A stretch of 64,000 bases of DNA from Propionibacterium australiense (lineage in GTDB: Bacteria > Actinomycetota > Actinomycetes > Propionibacteriales > Propionibacteriaceae). Below, in pieces: positions 59,101-64,000 of this stretch. Both the position numbers and the translations under genes were made by a program. Every line of letters starts with the position of its first letter. Position 1 is the stretch's first letter. The notes beneath the pieces were generated by a model. The model was not told the origin of the DNA and did no database searches. It saw only the letters and a list, made by a program, of their open reading frames with translations. The DNA lies in NCBI RefSeq assembly GCF_003666605.1, contig NZ_RCIV01000005.1, forward strand, positions 91,360 through 155,359. The letters run 5' to 3'.

Positions 59101-60102
59101 CGGGCCGGCGTTGGAGCCCCACTCGTCCATGACGACGAGCATGCGGGGCGTGTGCACCGGGCTCGCGACCATCGAGCGGCGGCTCAGGCCGGCCTGCTCG
59201 ACGCGGTCGGTCAGCTCGCCGCCCAGCAGGCGGGCCAGGGCCGTGACGTCAGGGGCGACGCGACGGGCCGGTATGGGGCCGTCGAGGAGCCTGGCGTTGA
59301 CCATGTGCGGCAGCTGGTCGAGGCCAGCCCAGTCGCCCATCCGCGACTGCGGGCAGGCCAGCGCGATCTGCAGGTCGTCGGGCGAGTGCAGGGCGGCGGC
59401 CTGGGACAGCAGCGAGCGAGCCGCGTTGAGTACCTCGGCGCGGCCACCGATGACGGAGATGTCGCCCGCCGCGTCGGCGGGTACGCGAACCGGCATGCCC
59501 GCGATGACCCGGTGCCCGTCGATGAGCCGCCGCGCCTCACCGGCGAGCACCGGGTCGGGCGGGTTCATGGGCGAATCGGCCTCGCTCATGCTCAGCCTGA
59601 TCCACGGCAGGTCGGCAGTGCCCACCCGCAGCGACAGGAAGTCGGTGTCGCCCATGCGCCGCTCCCACAGGCGCGCCGGGTCGGTGATGATCGACATGAG
59701 GCCGTCCGGTGTGGGGCAGCTGGTGACCGCCTGCTCGCGCACCCGCTGGACCTGCTCGTCCAGCTCGGCGTGCATGCCCTCCAGGTAGTCCAGGTACAGC
59801 TCGCGCTGGTGGGCGCGCTGGCGGATGGCCTGCCCGCGGCTGCTGAAGGTCATGAGGATGCCGCTGACGATGGCGACGAGCAGGACGACGGCGGCGATGA
59901 GCATGTACACCGGCTGGCCGTTGCGCATGACGACCATCATGAGTGTCGAGCTGAGGGCGCCCACCATGGGCAGCAGCAGCTGGGTGGGCATGCCGCCGCT
60001 GGGGCCGTCCCCGGCGCTCGGCGGGGACGAGACCGTGCGGGGCTCGGGCCGGGTCAGCGGCTCGGTGACGCGGGCTGGACGGTGGACGATGCGCAGGCTC
60101 AT
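56146..60102 (-). CDS. eccC: Type VII secretion ATPase EccC
   Basis: A 1318-aa FtsK/SpoIIIE-type ATPase that recognises and drives ESX substrates. Two membrane segments lie near residues 43-60 and 66-88 (YMLIAAVVLLVAIVSG). Three ATPase domains follow: D1 with GATGSGKSEMLRTL (Lys495), D2 with GAPGSGRSTFLRTL (Arg835 in place of the Walker A lysine), and D3 with GDARCGKSTLLRTL (Lys1120). The D1 domain also has ILVDYKGGAAF and PHLFVVIDEFGELL. It is one continuous chain, unlike split mycobacterial EccCa/EccCb. Overlaps with the genes before and after (ATGA) indicate coupled translation. Confidence 0.93.
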   Translation of the reverse strand: MSLRIVHRPARVTEPLTRPEPRTVSSPPSAGDGPSGGMPTQLLLPMVGALSSTLMMVVMRNGQPVYMLIAAVVLLVAIVSGILMTFSSRGQAIRQRAHQRELYLDYLEGMHAELDEQVQRVREQAVTSCPTPDGLMSIITDPARLWERRMGDTDFLSLRVGTADLPWIRLSMSEADSPMNPPDPVLAGEARRLIDGHRVIAGMPVRVPADAAGDISVIGGRAEVLNAARSLLSQAAALHSPDDLQIALACPQSRMGDWAGLDQLPHMVNARLLDGPIPARRVAPDVTALARLLGGELTDRVEQAGLSRRSMVASPVHTPRMLVVMDEWGSNAGPLPLPDSAFAPSDVGITVIHLLSDRLHEPSEVSARLSVAADTARLELIGRETTTVESITVDRTSQARMASLARTLCPLRLRPEDRVEEQETPVMSVRQLLGIGSPEDISKDTAWAPRSAADFLRVPIGLDDQGGPVLLDLKESAQFGMGPHGICIGATGSGKSEMLRTLVLALAMTHSPEDLSMILVDYKGGAAFSPFTDLPHLAGLIDNLADDPHLTERARASIQGEVVRRQQMLKDAGHLASITHYREARRQGADLPPMPHLFVVIDEFGELLTAEPEFSELFLQIGRIGRSIGVHLLLSSQRIESGKLRGLDTYLSYRLGLRTFSESESQVVLDTKDAFHLPAVPGYGYLKVDTSVYRRFRAGYVSGPVEEEEVDTDVQAEFAEPFALPLYNTIAAGRTSSDVEAAPQLTEPDVGQSLVDACVARLRDDARAVRPVWLPPLPERLTLNDVLSEHETDPGLSAVIGLVDDPAHQSQQPWRLSLTSSGGHVAVIGAPGSGRSTFLRTLTASLALTHTPREVSVYGMDLTGGGLARLEGFPHVGGVATRGSRDRLRRLVEELAGMLGRRERLFQERAIESMTHLRHLHAQGSLPELPSADIVVLVDGFGLLRTEFEELSDQVNDLITRGSSYGLHFVIALGRWNELRINQQSHFGTRLEFRLNDPTDSVIDRKLSQTIGADQHGRMLTDDKLFAQLCLPVLDDVAEEDLGDALSELAQRVAGTWGGPAAAPIRLLPVSLDPAQLTPPEQEPDAVPFGIRQDSMEDAFWELLDGDQHLLVLGDARCGKSTLLRTLARGLVSRFSSDELVIAVMDSRGTVPAAIPEEYLAGHAKSTRDAAGLAASIAKELESRTTMTPAELATSPRVVLMVDDYDILNAGGSEPLHPIVPYLPSARDLGFNVVLTRTVAGITRALYTEAIQGLRDTGGTTFLMSGDRSEGQIMPRVYAQTMPPGRGQLLRRGQRPVIVQAADEPGLVSGGHRREEVA

Positions 60103-60968
60103 GCGGTGATGCCCCCTACGGCGCCGGGTGTCTGCTGGCAGGCGGTCATGAGAGAGGCGGTCAGCTCGAGGACGGCGTTGCGGCTGCGCTGGCTCAGCGC
60201 CGCGCTGCGTGCCGGTTCGGCGCCAAGGCGCGCCGGGTCGTGCGGCACGAGGATGGCAGGGCGCGGCAGGGCGCGGCTGAGCAGGCGCAGCTGGCGTCTG
60301 CTGACGCCGCCGCTGGTGTCGTTGATGCAGACCAGCGGTGCGTGCCCCTCGTCCTCGAGCCAGGTCGCCAGGGCGATGGCTCGGGTGAGGCGTTCGCGTG
60401 CGGCGCTGGTGACGATGCAGGTGGCGTGGTTGGCCGTGGCGATCGTGCTCAGCTCGTCACGGTCGCGCACCCCGAAGTCGGTGACGATGAAGTCGGGGAA
60501 CCGAGAGATGGGCGCCAGCGTGTCGGCCCAGGCGCGCAGACCGAGACAGCCGGGGAACCGGTCACGGGTCATGTCGAGGCACACCAGCCCGGAGGCGGTG
60601 CGGGGCAGACCGGTCATCGCCTCGGCCAGGGTGGCCGGCGGGCGCGGCTCCTCCTCGTCCTCGTCGCCGGGGCGGGCAGCGGCCAGTTCCTCGTCTGCGA
60701 GCTGGCGGGCCTCGGCGGTGAGCCCGGCGCGCACGCAGGCGCCCGGACCGTTGCGTCCGGCGTCCACGAGCACCACCGGCCCGGGGTGGCGCCCGGCCAT
60801 CGTCGTGGCGACGGAGGCGGCGACCGTCGAGCAGCCGGTGCCGCCGTCCGCGCTCGCGACGGCGATGCGGCGGGCCAGGGGGACGGCGCCGTGCAGGGTC
60901 CGGTTGGCGGCGAGTAGGAAGTCGAGCGTCGCACCGGGCGTCGAGGTGAGTAGTGAGAGGGCCTTCAC
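60099..60968 (-). CDS. MinD-like P-loop protein of the type VII secretion locus
   Basis: A 289-aa protein with a MinD/ParA-like fold: ADGGTGCSTVAASVATTMAG (degenerate Walker A, Gly-Gly-x-Gly-Cys-Ser-Thr), VVLVDAGRNGPGACV, and PDFIVTDFGVRDRDEL. Middle residues about 90-115 are acidic (GDEDEEEPRP). The deviant P-loop lacks the usual lysines, so ATPase activity is uncertain. The GTG start at 60968 overlaps the eccD stop (GTGA) and its stop overlaps the eccC start. It lies between the membrane channel gene and the motor gene, suggesting a role in assembling or positioning the secretion machine. Confidence 0.75.
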   Translation of the reverse strand: MKALSLLTSTPGATLDFLLAANRTLHGAVPLARRIAVASADGGTGCSTVAASVATTMAGRHPGPVVLVDAGRNGPGACVRAGLTAEARQLADEELAAARPGDEDEEEPRPPATLAEAMTGLPRTASGLVCLDMTRDRFPGCLGLRAWADTLAPISRFPDFIVTDFGVRDRDELSTIATANHATCIVTSAARERLTRAIALATWLEDEGHAPLVCINDTSGGVSRRQLRLLSRALPRPAILVPHDPARLGAEPARSAALSQRSRNAVLELTASLMTACQQTPGAVGGITA

Positions 60969-62278
60969 CGGGAGAAGACCTCCAGCAGGTCGGAGAACAC
61001 GCCGAAGTGGCCGAGCAGTAGCGGCACCGTGGCGATGACGGCGATCAGCTCGACGAGGTTCGCCCAGGTGCGCACCCGCGCCGCGGTGTGCTCGGGCACC
61101 GGTTTGACGAGGACGAGGGCGAGCGCCGCGGCGACGGCGGCGATGACGAGGCCCCGCAGCGGACCGGGCAGCGGCGTGGCGGCGAGCAGCACCGTCACGA
61201 GGGCGGCGAGGACACCGCCCAGCGCGACGACCTGCGCGGCGAACGGGAAGAAGCGTGCGCGGCAGACGACGACGATCCCCAGCGCGCAGGCCAGGCCCCA
61301 GCCCCACTGGGTGGGGTGCGAGCCGGCGAGCAGGCACAGGCCGCCGGCGGCCAGCACGGCCAGCGCCAGGGTCAGTCCGGTCATCGCGCGGAACGAGCCG
61401 TCGATGGCCTCCTGCGTGGTGCCGCGGCTCGGGGGCCGGCCGGCGGTCGCGGCGTCCTCGAGTTCGGTCAGCCCCGACAACGACAGGGCCGCGGCGGGCA
61501 CCAGGCCGAGCCCGAAGGCAGCGGCCGTGGCGATGACGGCGCCGGCGCCGGTGACGCCCATCCCCATGGCCAGCAGGGCCGGCAGCGCCGCGCAGCCGAC
61601 GGTGCCGACCGCACCGGTGGCGAGCATCGGACGCTGCCCGCCGGCCAGGCCGGGTGCCAGCGCGACGACGAGCCAGGCGCAGGCCAGGCCGGACGCGATG
61701 GGCACCAGGACGGGGTGGGCGGCGGACAGTTCGCTCCCGGCCACGGCGCCGGCCCCGACCGTCGCCGCCGCGCCGACCGCAGCCGAGACGACCGCCGTCG
61801 CGGGCCAGGTCCGCCAGGCGCGGCAGGCGGCGATCGCCAGCAGCACGAGGACGACGGCGACGGTGACCGTGGCGGCGGGCAGCGCCGAGCCGGCCTGCCA
61901 GCAGGCCAGCCCGGCGAGCGGGGCCTCCAGCAGCACGACGCACCGCCGGGCCGTGTCGAGCGTCCAGCGTCCCCGGGAGGAACTGCGGCGGTCGGTCACG
62001 GCGCCGACCAGGTCGGAGACCTGCGGGGGCGGGGGCGTCTGGTCGGCCGGCACGACGAGCAGCAGCTGCCCGTCGCGCACCTGCTGCTCGGCGAGGGAAC
62101 GCTCCGTGTCGAGCTGGATGCCCTCGGACGTGGTCAGCGCCACGCCGGCGCCGCCCGGGCTGGTCTCCGACAGCATCTCGAGCAGCCGGGGCAGGACCGT
62201 GACGAGTGGTTCCGCACTGGGCACGACGAGATCGCCGCGGTGCGTCGATCCGTGCACCGTCACTCGCGTGTAGTCCAT
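60965..62278 (-). CDS. eccD: Type VII secretion integral membrane protein EccD
   Basis: A 437-aa channel component. The N-terminal 80 residues form a ubiquitin-like (YukD) domain: TRVTVHGSTHRGDLVVPS, then DTERSLAEQQVRDGQLLLVVP. After a Pro-rich linker come eleven or so hydrophobic segments from residue about 120 to the end, Ala/Val/Leu-rich, as in mycobacterial EccD. The segment LTELEDAATAGRPPSRGTT lies in a cytosolic loop. The start ATG shares one base with the stop of the gene upstream (TGATG). EccD dimers form the membrane vestibule of ESX systems. Confidence 0.88.
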   Translation of the reverse strand: MDYTRVTVHGSTHRGDLVVPSAEPLVTVLPRLLEMLSETSPGGAGVALTTSEGIQLDTERSLAEQQVRDGQLLLVVPADQTPPPPQVSDLVGAVTDRRSSSRGRWTLDTARRCVVLLEAPLAGLACWQAGSALPAATVTVAVVLVLLAIAACRAWRTWPATAVVSAAVGAAATVGAGAVAGSELSAAHPVLVPIASGLACAWLVVALAPGLAGGQRPMLATGAVGTVGCAALPALLAMGMGVTGAGAVIATAAAFGLGLVPAAALSLSGLTELEDAATAGRPPSRGTTQEAIDGSFRAMTGLTLALAVLAAGGLCLLAGSHPTQWGWGLACALGIVVVCRARFFPFAAQVVALGGVLAALVTVLLAATPLPGPLRGLVIAAVAAALALVLVKPVPEHTAARVRTWANLVELIAVIATVPLLLGHFGVFSDLLEVFSR

Positions 62279-62739
62279 CAGGTGCGCTCCTTCGGGTAGA
62301 CCTGCAGCGTCTCCGGGTCCACTTGGTACTTCGTCGTGGGGTCGATGAGCCGACGGGTGCGGGTGTCGACCTGCCAGCCGCTCCTCGTGTCGTAGGCGAG
62401 GCCGTCGGGGGCCATGGCCCAGCCGGTCTCCGGGTCGATCGGGTAGCCGGTGCGCGGGTCGACGCTCGTGCCCTCGTCGAGCGTGGACGTGCCCTGGATG
62501 GCCGAGCGGTAGTTCGCCGAGGTGGTCGACATCTTCTGCTCCTGCAGGGTGTTGACGACGAACGAGCCGCCGAGGCAGCCGGCGCCGATCACGGCGGCCA
62601 GGACCGCAGAACCGACGAACCGGCCGACGTTGTTGGTGACGGTGCGCCGGTCGGGCAGGGCGCCGAAGGTGAGGGCGGACAGCAGGCGCTGGCGGCGGGT
62701 GCGGGTGGCCTCGACGAGGATCCGGTCGCGGTCGATCAT
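62278..62739 (-). CDS. Small membrane protein with tandem DPxT repeats (EccB-like N-terminus?)
   Basis: A 153-aa protein of unknown function in the secretion operon. The N-terminal 35 residues are basic (TRTRRQRLLSALTFGALPDRR); one membrane segment follows (FVGSAVLAAVIGAGCLGGSF). The C-terminal 65 residues hold about six tandem units of the form [VI]D-[PT]-x-T with an aromatic or Gly partner: SVDPRTGYP, PIDPETGW, YDTRSGW, VDTRTRR, IDPTTKY, VDPETLQVYP. Topology resembles the N-terminus of EccB, without its periplasmic domain; whether it replaces EccB is a guess. It overlaps both neighbours by one to four bases. Confidence 0.7.
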   Translation of the reverse strand: MIDRDRILVEATRTRRQRLLSALTFGALPDRRTVTNNVGRFVGSAVLAAVIGAGCLGGSFVVNTLQEQKMSTTSANYRSAIQGTSTLDEGTSVDPRTGYPIDPETGWAMAPDGLAYDTRSGWQVDTRTRRLIDPTTKYQVDPETLQVYPKERT

Positions 62740-63620
62740 GCGACCCTCCTGCCGTCGGTGATGAACAGGCTCTGCTCGCCGCAGTCGATGCGGGTGCCGG
62801 GGATGATCGGCATCCGCATGCGCGGCACCATCGCCATCGGCTGCTCGCCCGGGCGTCGGATGCGGGTGCCGTTGCCGGAGTCCAGGTCGGTCGCCCACAG
62901 GCGCCCGTTCTCGTTCTCGAGCAGGACGTGGGCGCGGCTCATCGTGCGCGTGAAGTCGGGCAGTTCGAGCGTGGGGAGCGGCTCGGTGCCGATCTGGCGC
63001 ACCGGGTAGCGCCCGACGAGCAGCGGGCCGACGAGCGGGGTCAGTTTCTGGCTGGTGGCGACGAAGCAGCCCTGGGGGCGCGGGGCGGGCTGCGGCGGGG
63101 GCGTGGCGACGGAAGCCAGCGAGGCCGGTTTCGCGATGACCCGCAGATCGCCCAGGTGGGGGACCGTGATGAGGAGTGGGTCCTCGCCCCGGGCGTCGGC
63201 GACGAGGAGTCGCCGAGGGGCAATGAACCATGCCGGCGCCAGCCCGGTGAGACTGTCGAGCGTGCGCAGCTTGAGGGCCGCGCCGCCGACGAAACGCCCC
63301 CACTCGCGCAGGCACCACAGGCCGAGGCCGGTGAGCAGTGCGAAGAATGCCACGGCGACCAGCGCAACGGCCCACGGGTGCCATCCGCCGCGCACCGCGG
63401 CGACGACCAGGGTCACGACCGGGACGAGCAGGCACAGGGCGTCGAGGACGAGCGCGGTGGCGACCCGTTCCTGGTCGGCAGGGCGCAGCCGGGTGCGCCA
63501 CTCCTCGGTGTCGAAGGGCCACGTGGTGCTGGTCGAGTGGCCGCAGCTGGCGCAGACCGCAGTGCCGACGAAGGGCGTGCCGCAGCGTCCGCACACGATG
63601 GTGGGGACTGTGGCGGGCAT
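62736..63620 (-). CDS. FHA- and RDD-domain protein with N-terminal zinc ribbon
   Basis: A 294-aa protein, first gene of the secretion operon. A zinc ribbon is at residues 9-27 (CGRCGTPFVGTAVCASCG). An RDD-like membrane part (about 50-145) has two hydrophobic segments, ALVLDALCLLVPVVTLVVAA and WAVALVAVAFFALLTGLGLW. The C-terminal FHA domain (about 195-290) shows GPLLVGRYPV, MSRAHVLLENENGRLWATDL split by a turn, and DSGNGTRI, so it should bind phosphothreonine. Kinase-dependent control of the secretion machine is thus possible. ATG 63620 is preceded by AGAGG; the long frame above it is not homologous. Confidence 0.83.
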   Translation of the reverse strand: MPATVPTIVCGRCGTPFVGTAVCASCGHSTSTTWPFDTEEWRTRLRPADQERVATALVLDALCLLVPVVTLVVAAVRGGWHPWAVALVAVAFFALLTGLGLWCLREWGRFVGGAALKLRTLDSLTGLAPAWFIAPRRLLVADARGEDPLLITVPHLGDLRVIAKPASLASVATPPPQPAPRPQGCFVATSQKLTPLVGPLLVGRYPVRQIGTEPLPTLELPDFTRTMSRAHVLLENENGRLWATDLDSGNGTRIRRPGEQPMAMVPRMRMPIIPGTRIDCGEQSLFITDGRRVA

Positions 63621-63953
63621 GATGACCTCTTCCGGGGTGGGCAGGACTGTTCTCAGACTAACCGGTGATTGAGTGTCGAACAGACCGTTGGGTTGCATCC
63701 CGAGCGGGACAGCACCCGCAATAGGTCCGCAATAGAGGTGAAATGCCTTGCGGGAGGGCGTTGACTGGTCACCTAGGGGTGTTTCTGGGGGTTTTCTGGG
63801 GGTGTGCTCGAGCTGAGAAGCGCTGCCGTGGGAGATGCCGGACCGGTACCGTGCTGTCCGTTTGCGGCTGTTCTGTGGATGGGCTGTTTCGTGTTCACCC
63901 CCGTCTGGGGCCGTGTGGGTCCTGGGCTGGCATGGAGGAGGTCTTGACCGGTC
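63621..63953. other. Divergent promoter region with two short direct repeats
   Basis: 333 bp without a supported gene. CCGCAATAG occurs at 63716-63724 and 63727-63735 (11-bp period), and TTTCTGGGGG at 63782-63791 and 63793-63802 (11-bp period). Repeats at one helical turn suggest cooperative protein binding upstream of the secretion operon. No -10 box is evident. Confidence 0.4.
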
Positions 63954-64000
63954 ATGGGTATGAAGTTCGCGATGGAGGGTACGGCGCTGGCTGATCACGC
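63954..64000 (+). CDS. Start of a possible small WXG100/ESX-type protein (partial)
   Basis: The frame MGMKFAMEGTALADHA begins at ATG 63954 and runs off the right edge. The start of such a protein, divergent from an ESX operon, would fit a WXG100 or related secreted substrate, but 15 codons are too few for proof. The Shine-Dalgarno candidate (GGAGGAGG, 63933-63940) is rather distant; ATG 63960 is another start. Confidence 0.35.
   Translation, partial: MGMKFAMEGTALADH

Noticed and set aside
57631..61038. An open frame of 1135 codons on the plus strand opposite eccC and its neighbour
   Set aside because: It is an antisense shadow of high-GC genes with low-complexity sequence and no domain; the minus strand has clear EccC and MinD-like homology.
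1..64000. CRISPR arrays, tRNA or rRNA genes, insertion sequences and phage genes
   Set aside because: No regularly spaced repeats, cloverleaf sequences, transposases or integrases were recognised on either strand.

Overview
The window is high-GC actinobacterial chromosome. The complete transcarboxylase operon (5S, 12S, small subunit and 1.3S biotin carrier of methylmalonyl-CoA carboxyltransferase) points to a propionic-acid bacterium of the family Propionibacteriaceae; the genus cannot be fixed from the sequence. The phoU / senX3-regX3 / carD / ispF block and a type VII secretion (ESX-like) operon also fit Actinobacteria. No tRNA, rRNA, insertion sequence, phage or CRISPR array was seen.

Layout. 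1-11.4 kb: tail of an ABC transporter, a short-repeat cluster, a UvrA-like ATPase, a small ABC exporter with its own XRE regulator, a HAD phosphatase divergent from a ROK regulator, rarA, a TagF-like glycerophosphotransferase and a membrane-anchored protein resembling the N-terminus of PEP synthase. 11.8-15.5 kb: transcarboxylase operon, closed by a strong terminator. 15.8-26.9 kb: a double-domain Lrp/AsnC regulator divergent from a complete oxidative ornithine pathway (ord, ortA, ortB, oraS, oraE, a MutL-like chaperone, ornithine racemase) followed by a CycA-like permease. Together they should convert ornithine to acetyl-CoA, D-alanine and ammonia. Both this pathway and the Wood-Werkman cycle served by the transcarboxylase depend on B12.

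27-30.8 kb: a deleted, frameshifted alpha-amylase pseudogene beside an intact TetR gene with twin operators, then an SDR, a second TetR and gpmA. 30.9-40.5 kb: a polyol cluster with a SorC regulator, a Rossmann/SAF oxidoreductase, GutM, sorbitol-type PTS components, its own Enzyme I and HPr, a YjbQ protein, a class II aldolase and a TPI-like isomerase. It looks like a self-contained uptake and catabolic route for a sugar alcohol whose identity is not proven. 40.5-47.4 kb: ispD, a SWIM-domain protein, phoU, senX3-regX3, carD and ispF.

47.4-53.1 kb: a zinc metallopeptidase, a DUF2207 membrane protein, a VanZ/RDD protein and a Dcu-type C4-dicarboxylate transporter, which suits a succinate/propionate fermenter. 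53.5-55.0 kb: glyA, interrupted by an in-frame amber codon where family members have tryptophan. 55.1-63.6 kb: a six-gene, translationally coupled type VII secretion operon (FHA/RDD protein, small repeat membrane protein, EccD, MinD-like ATPase, EccC, second MinD-like ATPase). The last 47 bases may begin a divergent small secreted-substrate gene.

Recurrent regulatory signs: several genes start 6-7 nt after a TANNNT -10 box, the pattern of leaderless mRNAs, and many operons have GTGA, ATGA or TGATG stop/start overlaps.
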